NCBI RefSeq assembly: GCF_018687535.1
Contig: NZ_CP061295.1
Coordinates: 682,001-746,000 of the forward strand
DNA: 64,000 bases
Reading direction: 5' to 3'
Origin: Polynucleobacter sp. MWH-S4W17
GTDB lineage: Bacteria; Pseudomonadota; Gammaproteobacteria; Burkholderiales; Burkholderiaceae
Of the stretch, positions 8,635 to 17,227 are shown piece after piece. A program made the position numbers and the translations under genes. How positions within the stretch are numbered: position 1 is the first letter of the stretch; every line of letters begins with the position of its first letter. Below the pieces are notes generated by a model. That model did not search any database. It had not been told where the DNA came from and worked only from the letters and a program-made list of their open reading frames with translations.

Positions 8635-8766
8635 ATGGACTTATTAAACAACTTCAACGGAATTTCTCTCGTAGCCATCATGGTTTTGTCTTACTGCGCA
8701 GTATTGAAAAATACTAAGCGCCATGAAGGCGCAACAAAACAAGTCTTTAATCGTAAATATCAGTAA
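8635..8766 (+). CDS. Small 43-residue protein with one predicted membrane helix, downstream of umuC
   Basis: Begins MDLLNNFNG, followed by a hydrophobic segment ISLVAIMVLSYCAVL and a basic hydrophilic tail (KNTKRHEG to NRKYQ). The AGAGGAGAAG ribosome-binding site 6-7 nt before the ATG is among the best in the window, which is the main evidence that it is translated. It starts 63 nt after the umuC stop on the same strand with no terminator between, so it may share the SOS-regulated transcript. The layout recalls SOS-induced micro-membrane proteins such as TisB or SidA, but no homology can be claimed. Confidence 0.55.
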   Translation: MDLLNNFNGISLVAIMVLSYCAVLKNTKRHEGATKQVFNRKYQ

Positions 8767-8790
8767 AGAACAAGCAGTAGGCCTGGAAGG

Positions 8791-8820
8791 GGAATAAGGA
8801 AATCACGGATTCCTTATTCC
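8791..8820. terminator. Long perfect hairpin between convergent genes
   Basis: Arms GGAATAAGGAA (8791-8801) and TTCCTTATTCC (8810-8820) with an 8-nt loop form an 11-bp perfect stem between the umuDC unit and the convergent exonuclease gene. Neither side has a proper U-tract, so it may block 3' exonucleases or terminate inefficiently rather than act as a classical terminator. Confidence 0.5.
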
Positions 8821-8833
8821 CTAGTAAAGGCTG

Positions 8834-9493
8834 TTACTTGGCTTCTAAAGCTTTGCGCAAATAAGCAGAGACATTGTCTTGGCGTAGTAGCCATTGCTTG
8901 TAATCACTGGGTACTTGACTAATGAGCTCACCCTTATGTTTGCCATAAGGCATGGTCTTTGGAATTCTGGCTTTCTCGGACATCTCCCATAAAGCATCCA
9001 AAGAAACGGGGTGTAACTTATCGATAATCTGAGCAACAATTTTTGAGCAGATCCATACATCGACTAAGGCGCTATGCGCATTGCGTAATTGCTCTCGTGC
9101 CGTCTCGCGCTCAAAGTAATAGAGTAGTGCGCTTTGCGTGTGACTATCTAAATCAGGCCATAGACTACGCGCAAGTGCCAAAGTGCAAATGCGCTTGACC
9201 TCAGGGCTGCCAATCGCAACCCAATCAAAATCAATATTGTGGCCAATAAGATATTTAGTTCCAGCCGGCAATCTAAAAGAGCTGCTTGCGGGACAGTTGA
9301 TCAATTCCTCATCCATGATGTGATGAGTGGCAAGTGCACCTAAGCTAATGGGTTTTCCCGGGTTGTAACGTTGCACCCAAGGATTGCCTACTTCGAATGG
9401 ATTAAGTGAGGTGACATCGAGTGAGGCAGCTTCAATAATGACGGCATCATTTTTATCGGTCGCTTCTACATCAAAAATAATGGCTTGGGGCAT
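8834..9493 (-). CDS. DEDDh 3'-5' exonuclease with C-terminal DUF3820/ExoX-C domain
   Basis: A 219-residue protein. The N-terminal exonuclease fold shows FDVEATD (metal-binding Asp and Glu), LIGHNIDFDW with the third acidic residue, and NAHSALVDVWICSKI carrying the DEDDh His and last Asp. The C-terminal part, MPYGKHKGELISQVPSDYKQW, is the DUF3820-type module seen at the end of exodeoxyribonuclease X-like proteins. It probably removes nucleotides from DNA or RNA 3' ends; the substrate is unknown. It is a single-gene unit; the SRP RNA gene lies about 285 nt upstream on the same strand. Confidence 0.85.
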   Translation of the reverse strand: MPQAIIFDVEATDKNDAVIIEAASLDVTSLNPFEVGNPWVQRYNPGKPISLGALATHHIMDEELINCPASSSFRLPAGTKYLIGHNIDFDWVAIGSPEVKRICTLALARSLWPDLDSHTQSALLYYFERETAREQLRNAHSALVDVWICSKIVAQIIDKLHPVSLDALWEMSEKARIPKTMPYGKHKGELISQVPSDYKQWLLRQDNVSAYLRKALEAK

Positions 9494-9778
9494 AAGTGCT
9501 TTTTATTGGGTTTGTACAGATCTATTGTGCCTTGAGTATCAATTCGTTTACACCTAAATCATCCGCACGCCCTATTCGGCGAGATCGCATAGTTCTACGA
9601 TCAAATATTCCACATTGAGGAGGGCATACTTTGCGCGTGTCTATTGAGTGTTCCCATAAACAATTGCAGTTATTTAGGATCTCGTTAGACGCACGAACGG
9701 TCCTGGTTTTGTTCATTATTTGGATGATTTGGGGAATTTTCAGGGTTCTGAAGATCTTCTGAATTCCTGGGGGAGGGT
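9494..9778. other. Intergenic stretch without a supported gene
   Basis: Between the exonuclease gene and the 4.5S RNA gene. The minus strand has a 64-codon frame (9522-9716) with several Cys residues (NCNCLWEH, CPPQCG), but it lacks a clear ribosome-binding site and I recognise no family; it may be a gene remnant. A GAAGATCTTC palindrome lies near 9750. I see no terminator with a clear U-tract for the RNA gene. Confidence 0.3.
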
Positions 9779-9876
9779 GGATGAGCCAAACCCCCGGCAC
9801 TGGCAGAAATTGGGTTTGGCTGCTTCGTTCCCGACCTGACCAGGTTATCCAACCCACCATGCGGGGAGGCCCATCC
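9779..9876 (-). ncRNA. ffs: 4.5S signal recognition particle RNA (small bacterial type)
   Basis: On the minus strand the RNA has the SRP Alu-less hairpin: 5' GGATGGGCC pairs with 3' GGCTCATCC, and the conserved apical domain reads CAGGTCAGGTCGGGAACG followed by AAGCAGCC, matching the Ffh-binding internal loop and GGAA-type tetraloop of 4.5S RNA. About 98 nt long. It forms the targeting particle with Ffh. It is divergent from dnaX, and its 5' end is 32 nt from the dnaX start codon. Ends are estimated from the terminal pairing. Confidence 0.93.
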
Positions 9877-9882
9877 AATTCC

Positions 9883-9913
9883 ATTTTAGCTTGTTAGAAT
9901 GTAAGACATGACA
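9883..9913 (-). promoter_or_regulatory. Probable promoter of the 4.5S RNA gene
   Basis: On the minus strand a TAAAAT -10 (9883-9888) places initiation at about 9876, exactly where the folded 4.5S RNA should begin. A weak -35 (TGTCAT, 9908-9913) would lie within the dnaX start codon, so the two divergent units share this DNA. Confidence 0.5.
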
Positions 9914-11575
9914 GCATTGGCATTAGCCCGTTCGTGGCGCCCCAAAACCTTCTCTGAATTAGTTGGCCAAGACCACGTGGTTAAGGCCTTAACCCATGCT
10001 TTGGATCAGGGTCGCCTGCACCACGCATGGCTCTTCACGGGTACCCGTGGAGTAGGTAAGACCACAATTGCCCGGATTATGGCCAAAGCCCTCAACTGCA
10101 CTGGATCCGATGGTTCAGGCAAGATGACTTCAGAGCCTTGCGGTAAATGCCCGGCCTGTATGGAAATTGATGCAGGTCGCTTTGTTGACTATATTGAGAT
10201 GGATGCGGCAAGTAATCGTGGTGTTGACGATATTGCCGCTCTCCTAGAGAAGGCAGCTTACGCACCCAGCAATGCGCGTTATAAGGTCTACATGATTGAC
10301 GAGGTGCACATGCTCACCAATCATGCCTTCAATGCCATGCTTAAAACTTTGGAAGAACCTCCAGAGCACGTTAAATTTATTCTGGCGACAACTGATCCAC
10401 AAAAGATTCCTGTAACTATCTTGTCTCGTTGCTTACAGTTCAACCTCAAGCAAATGCCAGTACCGCTCATCGTTGAGCATTTAGAAAAAGTGCTTGCTGC
10501 AGAAAAAGTAGAATGTGAAGTCAATGCCTTACGTGTTCTCGCCAAGGCAGCTCAAGGTTCAATGCGTGATGCCTTATCGTTAACTGATCAGGCTATTGCC
10601 TATGCGGCTGGCAAGGTTAGCGAAGAATCCGTACGTGGCATGCTCGGCACCTTAGATGACGCTTACCTCATCCGTATTTTGGATTGCTTGATTGCTAAAG
10701 ATGGTGCAAGCCTGCTCGCAGTCGCAAATGAAATGGGTGAGCGCAGTATGTCTTTCTCATTGGCGTTGCAAGATCTTTCAAGTCTGTTGCAAAAAATTGC
10801 AGCAGCGCAAGTTGTTCCAGAGTCCGTTTTAGAAGATTGGCCAGAAGCAGGCGAGATTCGTCGCTTGGCAGGCCTGCTCACAAAAGAAGAAGCGCAACTC
10901 TTCTATCAAATTACGATTACTAGCCGCCCAGATTTATCGCTGGCACCGGATGAGCAAACGGGCTTTGCCATGACGCTATTGCGTATGTTGGCGTTTCGTC
11001 CCGGAAGCAATGGCGGTGGAGGAAGCAATTCTTCTTCAGCGCCATCATCACCCTCGGCTCCACCAGTAAATACTGCCCGGCCAGCAGCGCCCGCTCCTAA
11101 GGCGTCTGCACCAGCACCTGCTGCTAGAGTGGCCGCACCTGCCGCTCCGATGTCGACACCGTCAGCACCACCTGCCGCAGCCAGTTCTACCGAGCGTCCT
11201 GATTGGCATGCCTTAATGCGTCAGTTACCCGTTAAAGGGATGGTGCAGCAGTTAGCATTCCAGACAGAGTTGCAAGATTGGAGCGATTCACCTGCTGGAG
11301 TACGTGCAACCATCGTTACGCCAATGCCGCAGTTAGCTTCTGACGCTTCTGTTGGCCGTTTGGCTGATGCGCTTACCGCTCACTTTGGCAAGCCCGTCAA
11401 GATCGTGATTGAGAAGGGTGAAGTAGAAGGCAAGACTGTTGCTAAAGTTGATGCCCAGATTCATCAAGAGAAGAGAATGAATGCGGAGCAAATGATTGCG
11501 GCCGATCCATTTATTCAACAATTAGAAAAAGAGTTTGGTGCCAAGGTAGTTGGCGGTTCTGTGAAACCTCTTTAA
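9908..11575 (+). CDS. dnaX: DNA polymerase III subunit gamma/tau
   Basis: A 555-residue clamp-loader ATPase. The N-terminal AAA+ core shows ARSWRPKTFSELVGQDHV, Walker A GTRGVGKTT, a zinc-binding CGKCPACM cluster, Walker B VYMIDEVHML and the SRC motif (TILSRCLQF). The polymerase-binding C-terminal region follows a Pro/Ala/Ser-rich linker at about residues 365-425. Residues after the linker (RPDWHALMRQLPVKGM onward) fit the tau C-terminal domain. I see no convincing programmed frameshift heptamer followed by a short stop, so production of a gamma form is not supported. It forms an operon with ybaB and recR. Confidence 0.96.
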   Translation: MTALALARSWRPKTFSELVGQDHVVKALTHALDQGRLHHAWLFTGTRGVGKTTIARIMAKALNCTGSDGSGKMTSEPCGKCPACMEIDAGRFVDYIEMDAASNRGVDDIAALLEKAAYAPSNARYKVYMIDEVHMLTNHAFNAMLKTLEEPPEHVKFILATTDPQKIPVTILSRCLQFNLKQMPVPLIVEHLEKVLAAEKVECEVNALRVLAKAAQGSMRDALSLTDQAIAYAAGKVSEESVRGMLGTLDDAYLIRILDCLIAKDGASLLAVANEMGERSMSFSLALQDLSSLLQKIAAAQVVPESVLEDWPEAGEIRRLAGLLTKEEAQLFYQITITSRPDLSLAPDEQTGFAMTLLRMLAFRPGSNGGGGSNSSSAPSSPSAPPVNTARPAAPAPKASAPAPAARVAAPAAPMSTPSAPPAAASSTERPDWHALMRQLPVKGMVQQLAFQTELQDWSDSPAGVRATIVTPMPQLASDASVGRLADALTAHFGKPVKIVIEKGEVEGKTVAKVDAQIHQEKRMNAEQMIAADPFIQQLEKEFGAKVVGGSVKPL

Positions 11576-11627
11576 TTCAATATCAATTTTCATAAATCAT
11601 AAGTAATACCACTAAGGAAATAAAGCG

Positions 11628-11951
11628 ATGATGAAAGGTGGACTTGCTGGCCTCATGAAACAGGCTCAGCAGATGCAGGAGAAGATGAAAACTGCGCAAG
11701 CCGAATTGGCTGCGTTGGAAGTGACTGGCCAAGCGGCTGGTGGTCTGGTTAAAGTAAGCATTTCTGGCAAATACGAACTCAAACGCGTGCAGATTGATCC
11801 GGGTGCAATGGACGATCGTGAGATGTTGGAAGACCTCATCGTGACTGCCTACACAGAAGCATTCAAACAGGTGGAAGCGGCAAGTGCCCAGATGATGTCT
11901 GGCGCCACTGCTGGTATGCCTATGCCTCCTGGCTTTAAGTTGCCATTCTAA
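11628..11951 (+). CDS. YbaB/EbfC family nucleoid-associated protein
   Basis: A 107-residue protein with the family pattern: an N-terminal amphipathic helix rich in Met and Gln (GLAGLMKQAQQMQEKMKTAQ), then TGQAAGGLVKVSISGKYELKRVQIDP, and a C-terminal helical segment ending in a Gly/Met/Pro-rich tail. Homologues form dimers that bind DNA and affect nucleoid structure. The position between dnaX and recR is conserved in most proteobacteria and supports the call. Start at ATG-ATG with an upstream AAGGAAATAAAG. Confidence 0.95.
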   Translation: MMKGGLAGLMKQAQQMQEKMKTAQAELAALEVTGQAAGGLVKVSISGKYELKRVQIDPGAMDDREMLEDLIVTAYTEAFKQVEAASAQMMSGATAGMPMPPGFKLPF

Positions 11952-11970
11952 ATAAGAACCTGAATATTTA

Positions 11971-12585
11971 ATGGCACGCATAGAGGCTCCTCAAGATGCA
12001 CTCGGTCGATTGATCGAGGCATTACGCGTTCTGCCTGGGGTAGGCCCCAAGTCAGCGCAGCGCATGGCGTTCTATTTGTTACAACATGACCGTAATGGTG
12101 CAGCAGTCCTTGCTCAGTCATTGGGTGAAGCAGTAGAAACTGTTGGACACTGCGCGCGTTGCAATACGTTTTCAGAGACCCAGGTTTGTAGTACTTGTTC
12201 CGATGGTCGCCGTGATCCTTCATTGCTGTGCATTGTGGAAACGCCTGCAGACCAGGTGATGGTGGAGCAGACACTCAGTTTCAAAGGTAATTACTTTGTA
12301 TTGATGGGTCGTCTCTCACCACTCGATGGCATGGGTCCAAACGAAATTGGCTTTGATCGATTGCTCAATCGCATTGAGATTCCCGATACCGGTGTACCGA
12401 TTCGTGAAGTGGTCTTGGCTACGAATTTCACGAGTGAAGGTGAGGCCACTGCGCATTACATTGGTGAAGTACTCAAGTCGAAAGGTATCAAGGTCACTCG
12501 CATCGCGCGAGGTATCCCAGTGGGTGGTGAGCTAGAGTATGTGGATGCTGGCACCTTGGCTCGCGCCTTAATGGATCGCCGCTAA
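11971..12585 (+). CDS. recR: Recombination protein RecR
   Basis: A 204-residue RecFOR-pathway protein that helps load RecA at gaps. Helix-hairpin-helix ([17 protein letters not shown]), a four-cysteine zinc site ([16 protein letters not shown]) and the Toprim domain ([30 protein letters not shown]) occur in the normal order and the length is typical. It follows ybaB by 19 nt and is the last gene of the dnaX operon. Confidence 0.97.
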   Translation: MARIEAPQDALGRLIEALRVLPGVGPKSAQRMAFYLLQHDRNGAAVLAQSLGEAVETVGHCARCNTFSETQVCSTCSDGRRDPSLLCIVETPADQVMVEQTLSFKGNYFVLMGRLSPLDGMGPNEIGFDRLLNRIEIPDTGVPIREVVLATNFTSEGEATAHYIGEVLKSKGIKVTRIARGIPVGGELEYVDAGTLARALMDRR

Positions 12586-12832
12586 TTCTTCTTCGTTCCG
12601 GGTGGTGAGTTGTTTTCGGGGCACACCCAAAGACTAATTCGAGCCCAATCCATCAGTGATTGATCCTCGATCTGTCATCTCTAGGACATAAAGACTAGGT
12701 AAATTGCCTCTTTTTGGGGATAATTTGGGCTGCACCACCCTTGGGCTTCAATCCCAGGCCGTGAGAGCACAGATTTTTCCTTCAATCTGTTGCCATAACC
12801 ACTAGGTTTAGCAACCTCATCAGAAATCGTGA
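12586..12832. other. Intergenic region with stem-loops upstream of the porin gene
   Basis: No gene seen. The last 65 nt before the porin start hold two possible hairpins: CTTGGG paired with CCCAGG (about 12740-12758), and a perfect 7-bp stem ACAGATT/AATCTGT (12769-12790). They lie in the probable 5' untranslated region, where outer-membrane porin mRNAs are often targeted by Hfq-dependent small RNAs; that role is inference only. Confidence 0.35.
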
Positions 12833-14236
12833 ATGACCCGCAAGCTTTTGCTCATTCTCTTGTTAAGTTTTGTCACTGCTTCTGTGTATGCACAGCGGGC
12901 AGGGTCAGGTGCCGACCAAGTTGCGAGTTTTGCAGAAGCTATTGAGGGCTTGCCAACCGAGGGCGAGGTCCTTGGTTTGCCGGTAAACGTGCATGGTCAA
13001 ACAACCTATATCAACCAGCGTTATAACAACTTCACATCCTCTTATTCAGGACAAAATAGTTTATCTGACTTAAAGTCGATGAGTTATACCTGGTCTGGCA
13101 CTTTATTTTTTGGTGCACGCTTAGCTCCTAATACCGACATCTACTTCAACCCCGAAGTTGTTTCTGGCGTACCGTTTTCAGGCTTGGTAGGTCTCGCCGG
13201 TTTTACCAACGGTGAAGCAACCAAAGCGACTGGGGCTCAAGCAAAGTTTTATTCTGCCCGTGCTTTTTTGCGTCAGACTTTTAATCAGGAGGGCGATAAG
13301 ATTGTTCTGGAAAACGAAGCCAATCAAATTACCCAAACAGTAAGCAGTAATCGCGTTGTAGTCACCGCCGGTCAGTTTTCTACATTAGATATTTTTGACG
13401 ACAGTCGTTACGCTAAGGATCCTCGCGTGCAGTTTATGAACTGGGGCAATATGACCTATCTAGCCTATGACTATGCAGCCGATGCGCGTGGCTACAGTAC
13501 TGGCTTGGCGGGCGAGTGGTACCTGGGTAATTGGGTGATGCGTGCTGGACGTATGCTTGCTCCAAAGACTCCGAATGGTAGAGATCTCAATTGGCAAATC
13601 TTTAATACTTACGGCGATCAAGTTGAGGTTGAGCGCCAACATCAAATTGCCGACTTGCCTGGTAAGGTGAGTGTGCTTGCTTATCGCAATAAAATGATCT
13701 TGGCGCGTTTTTCTGATGCGACTAATTACGTAATTGCCAACAATGCGCAAGGTACACAAGCCATTAATAATGTGCGCACCAACTATCAATACAAAACGGG
13801 TATTGGCATTAATGGTGAGCAAGCATTAACCAAAGATCTCGGGATCTATGGCCGCGCATTTACATCGGATGGGCATACCGAAACCATGTCCTTCACCGAA
13901 GCGGATAATTCTTTGTCGGTAGGTATGGGACTGAATGGCGAAAGTTGGAGTCGTCCAAAAGATACCGTCGGTATTTCAATGATGCAAAACGGCTTATCAA
14001 GCTATCGGAAGAATTACTTACAGTCTGGCGGAGTGTCCTACTTTATTGGTGACTATGCCGGTCCAGGACAGACAATTTCTTATCGTCCAGAGCGTATTGG
14101 TGAGGTGTATTACAACGCGACTGTGATTAAAAATGTTCTGGCAGGTTTGAACTTCCAGCACATCAATAATCCGGCCTATAACGCGGCCCGTGGACCTGTA
14201 AATATCCTCTCTTTTAGGATCCACGCCGAGTTTTAG
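12833..14236 (+). CDS. OprB-like carbohydrate porin family outer membrane protein
   Basis: A 467-residue protein with a Sec signal peptide (MTRKLLLILLLSF to about SVYAQ) and a beta-barrel pattern throughout: alternating aromatic and small residues, GNWVMRAGRM, segments beginning VTAGQFSTLDIFDD, and a terminal Phe as in outer-membrane proteins. The stretch VTAGQFSTLDIFDDSRYAKDPR followed by FMNWG is typical of the OprB/carbohydrate-selective porin group. The solute is unknown. It stands directly upstream of a metal-efflux operon but is separated by about 190 nt with a possible new promoter, so a shared role is not established. Confidence 0.75.
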   Translation: MTRKLLLILLLSFVTASVYAQRAGSGADQVASFAEAIEGLPTEGEVLGLPVNVHGQTTYINQRYNNFTSSYSGQNSLSDLKSMSYTWSGTLFFGARLAPNTDIYFNPEVVSGVPFSGLVGLAGFTNGEATKATGAQAKFYSARAFLRQTFNQEGDKIVLENEANQITQTVSSNRVVVTAGQFSTLDIFDDSRYAKDPRVQFMNWGNMTYLAYDYAADARGYSTGLAGEWYLGNWVMRAGRMLAPKTPNGRDLNWQIFNTYGDQVEVERQHQIADLPGKVSVLAYRNKMILARFSDATNYVIANNAQGTQAINNVRTNYQYKTGIGINGEQALTKDLGIYGRAFTSDGHTETMSFTEADNSLSVGMGLNGESWSRPKDTVGISMMQNGLSSYRKNYLQSGGVSYFIGDYAGPGQTISYRPERIGEVYYNATVIKNVLAGLNFQHINNPAYNAARGPVNILSFRIHAEF

Positions 14237-14300
14237 GAGTTTTAATGACTTTAGCCATAATTATTATGTTTAGAATCAATAAGATAGCAATTGTCAATAA

Positions 14301-14329
14301 TTCGACTTTTGGCTTTTGTCCCCTATAAT
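14301..14329 (+). promoter_or_regulatory. Possible sigma-70 promoter of the efflux operon
   Basis: A consensus TATAAT -10 (14324-14329) stands 17 bp after a weak TTCGAC -35 (14301-14306), about 95 nt upstream of the TolC-like gene. The -35 is poor, so an activator may be needed. No MerR-type long-spacer palindrome was evident. Confidence 0.4.
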
Positions 14330-14422
14330 CCTTAAAACCCTCGGAAACGGTGTTGGACTAGTTCTAAATCCGCATCTGGGGCTATAAAAACAGCATTTTT
14401 ATTGATTTAGAGGCAGCCGCTT

Positions 14423-15958
14423 TTGTTGATTCTCGGCAAACACAAAACTAGCGTAGCTACACCGCTCAAAAGAGTGACTCCATTTGCAATGGCAGCCTTT
14501 GTTCTTTGCGCCTCTACTTTTTCTATTTCAGCGTTTTCTCAGTCATCTGCAGATAGCGCTCCAGCAAGCGTGACCATTCAGTCTAACGATACTTCATTAG
14601 CAGCGCCACCATCCATTGGTGCGCAACTTGGCGCTAGCTCTAAGGCGGCCGAAATGTTTGCTCCAGTCACAAAAGCAAATACTCCAAAAATTTATACCAA
14701 GCCTATTGCATCTGGACCAACGGAGATGGATTTGCGCCAGCTTTGGAATGAGCTCAAGGCGAATAATCCGCAATTATCTTCATTGCGTGAGTCTTACTTA
14801 TCTGCTAAGGCGACTGTTCCACAAATTAATGCTCCAGCCAATCCGCAAGTAGGATTGGTGTGGTCAGGTATGCCGGTGAATTCTCCGCTTGCTTTAGGTG
14901 GGGCAAATGCACCTTCTCCCAACAACCCTGGCGGCGGCGGTATCAGTAGTAACAATGCTATTTCGATTGCGCAACCTTTTCAGTTTCCAGGCAAAAAAAG
15001 CTTAGCAGCGAATATTGCCGATACAAATGCAGAGGCTTTATTGGCTCAGTCAGAAGCGACCTATTTGCAGTTAGGTGCGCAGCTTTCCAGTCTTTACTAC
15101 GGCGCACTCGCCTCACAAAAGCAACTACAGGTTCTTAAAGAGTCCGTCATCCGACTGGAGATGATTAAGAATGTAGCTAAGGCCCGTTATGCGAATAATG
15201 CTGCAGCTTATGTTGAGTATCTGAATGCGCAAGTGGCACAAAGCGCTGCTGAAGCCGATCAATTTAATGTTGACCGTCAACTTCAAGTTGCTATTAATAG
15301 TATTAATACCTTAGTGGGTCGCCACTCCCGTGAGAAGCTTGTACTCCGCGGTGATGTGCGTCGTGCTATGAATGGTGTACCTACATTAATTGAGCTTGAA
15401 GACTATGCTGAAAGCAGTCATCCTGCTTTAAAGAGTTCCGCGCTGCAATTGGATGCTGCACGTAAGGGTGTGGATCTTGCTAAGAAAGCTTATTTGCCAG
15501 ACTTCCAAGTGATTGGTTCATCTTACACACCGCGTGGTCCATTTTCCGCAAACAATGGCGCACTGTTCTACCAGTTAGAGTTGGATCTCATCATTCCTTT
15601 GTATTTCTTTACCAAGGAAAAGTACGGGGTAGAGCAGGCGCAGCGCAATCAAGCGGCTGCTGAGGCGGGCAATATCTCTAATCGTCAGCAAATCGTGCTT
15701 GCTGTGAACACTGCTTATGCTGCTTATGAGCAGGCCAAGAATCAAACCCAGTTTTTAAAAGATCGCCAAGTACCACAAGCAGATGCTGCTTACAAGGTGG
15801 GATTAATTCAGTATTCCAATAACGGTCAAGGCTTTAATGATTTATTGACGGCACAGACGCAGTTGCGTAATTTAGAGGTGCAACTGGCTTTGGCGGAAGC
15901 AAATTTGATGCAATCCCAGGCAGTCTTGCTGGTTTCTGCTGGCAAAGAACCTTTTTAA
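14423..15958 (+). CDS. TolC/CzcC-type outer membrane efflux factor
   Basis: A 511-residue outer-membrane component of a tripartite RND pump. The N-terminal export signal (positively charged start, then AMAAFVLCASTFSISAFSQ) precedes a long helical region with two OEP repeats; examples are PFQFPGKKSLAANIADTNAE and LDLIIPLYFFTKEKYGVEQA, which recur at equivalent positions in the two halves. The final ALAEANLMQSQAVLL helix is typical. The start is a TTG at 14423; the nearest ATG, about 22 codons on, would cut into the signal peptide. It is the first gene of a CBA-type operon with periplasmic adaptor and inner-membrane pump. Confidence 0.88.
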   Translation: MLILGKHKTSVATPLKRVTPFAMAAFVLCASTFSISAFSQSSADSAPASVTIQSNDTSLAAPPSIGAQLGASSKAAEMFAPVTKANTPKIYTKPIASGPTEMDLRQLWNELKANNPQLSSLRESYLSAKATVPQINAPANPQVGLVWSGMPVNSPLALGGANAPSPNNPGGGGISSNNAISIAQPFQFPGKKSLAANIADTNAEALLAQSEATYLQLGAQLSSLYYGALASQKQLQVLKESVIRLEMIKNVAKARYANNAAAYVEYLNAQVAQSAAEADQFNVDRQLQVAINSINTLVGRHSREKLVLRGDVRRAMNGVPTLIELEDYAESSHPALKSSALQLDAARKGVDLAKKAYLPDFQVIGSSYTPRGPFSANNGALFYQLELDLIIPLYFFTKEKYGVEQAQRNQAAAEAGNISNRQQIVLAVNTAYAAYEQAKNQTQFLKDRQVPQADAAYKVGLIQYSNNGQGFNDLLTAQTQLRNLEVQLALAEANLMQSQAVLLVSAGKEPF

Positions 15959-15967
15959 GGAGTTGTT

Positions 15968-17227
15968 TTGAAGGACAAGTTAACCCATATCCTCAATCGA
16001 GCTTCTGAAGAGATTCAGAAGCTAAGGGATAAATTTACTGCTCGTATTGCCGCTAATACGAATCAGATTCATCGCTCATATTGGGCGTTACCCCCAGAGA
16101 CGCGTGCCCGTCTCCGCTTAGTCATTATTTGTGTTTCTATTTTGATGCTGGGTATTGTGATTGGTTTGTTTGTTAACGTGAACCGTCCAGTCAAACTTGA
16201 GAAAACAGCCAAGACTTTATCGATTGAAAACAGTGGTGCAATGGAGTTAAAGCTCCCAGGCGTAGATCTCAATCCAAATATTTATATTTTCCAAGATGCC
16301 GTAAAAACTCAAGTGCCTGTTGAGTTAAATGTTCCGGGCCGCCTAGCATTTAATGCTGAAAAATCTAAGGTACTCTCTGCTAGAGCCCCTGGAAGGGTAG
16401 AGCGTATCTATGCTTTTGATGGCGCGCCAGTTGAAGTCGGCTCTCCAGTGGTTGAGCTCTATAGTCCTGAGTTTCTCTCTGCGCAACAAGAGTATTTATT
16501 GTCCTCTAAGACCGCTAAAGTGCTTGAGGCGAACAAGACAATGAGTGATCTGTTGGGCGATGCTCAAATTACGCAACAGGCTGCTGCAAACCGGATGCGT
16601 AATCTAGGGGCGAGTGATGGAGATATTAAGACTTTAGATAAAAGTGGAAAAACCCAATATAACTTAGTGATGCGCTCTCCTTTGCAGGGCGTGGTGGTAA
16701 AGCGCTCAATAGAGCCAGGATCGATCGTAAATGCTGGCGATGTTTTGGTGACCTTGGCAAATCCTAAAGAGTTGTGGTTCTTAGGTAATGTGTACGAGCA
16801 GGATATTCGGAAGATTCAAAAAGGGCAGGCCATGGTGCTGCGTTCCGAGTCCTATCCTGATAAGGAATTTATTGCAACGGCCAATTACATTGCGCCAGCG
16901 ATTGATCCAGAGACACATGCTTTGCTCATCCGTTGTGATGTTGAAAATACCGATGGTTTATTGCGCCCCGATATGTATGTCAGCGCAAAGCTTAAGACGG
17001 GCGAGGCAGAGGCTGTTGTCGTCCCTCAGTCAGCCATTGTGCGGGTACGTGAGATGCGTTATGTCATCATCAAAACATCTAAAGACACCTTCCGCCGTTT
17101 CTCAGTTAAAGGCTACGACCTTGATGGCAAGCGTTTCGCGGTAACCGAGGGGCTGGAGCCTGGAATGTTGGTCTTAACTGATGGCGCGGTTCTATTGAAC
17201 GACCGTTTTGCCAAGCAGGAGGAATAA
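15968..17227 (+). CDS. RND efflux periplasmic adaptor, CusB/CzcB type
   Basis: A 419-residue membrane-fusion protein. One N-terminal transmembrane anchor (LVIICVSILMLGIVIGLFV, about residues 52-70) is followed by a barrel-sandwich domain (VLSARAPGRVERIYAFDGAPVEVG), a helical hairpin (SAQQEYLLSSKTAKVLEANK), the returning lipoyl half (MRSPLQGVVVKRSIEPG) and a beta-barrel (LWFLGNVYEQDIRKIQKGQ). Starts at TTG (15968) behind an AGGAG ribosome-binding site and ends exactly where the pump gene begins. CusB-like Met-rich metal ligands are not evident, so the metal cannot be named. Confidence 0.9.
   Translation: MKDKLTHILNRASEEIQKLRDKFTARIAANTNQIHRSYWALPPETRARLRLVIICVSILMLGIVIGLFVNVNRPVKLEKTAKTLSIENSGAMELKLPGVDLNPNIYIFQDAVKTQVPVELNVPGRLAFNAEKSKVLSARAPGRVERIYAFDGAPVEVGSPVVELYSPEFLSAQQEYLLSSKTAKVLEANKTMSDLLGDAQITQQAAANRMRNLGASDGDIKTLDKSGKTQYNLVMRSPLQGVVVKRSIEPGSIVNAGDVLVTLANPKELWFLGNVYEQDIRKIQKGQAMVLRSESYPDKEFIATANYIAPAIDPETHALLIRCDVENTDGLLRPDMYVSAKLKTGEAEAVVVPQSAIVRVREMRYVIIKTSKDTFRRFSVKGYDLDGKRFAVTEGLEPGMLVLTDGAVLLNDRFAKQEE

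Noticed and set aside
9522..9884. 120-codon open frame on the minus strand
   Set aside because: Its first half runs through the 4.5S RNA gene and its start lies at the RNA promoter; the coding look there is produced by the RNA sequence. Only a downstream 64-codon remnant could be real, and it has no clear ribosome-binding site.
10480..10520. dnaX internal frameshift site for a gamma subunit
   Set aside because: GAA AAA GTG and GAA AAA GTA are only short A-runs, not the A-AAA-AAG type heptamer, and no nearby stop plus stimulatory hairpin was evident.
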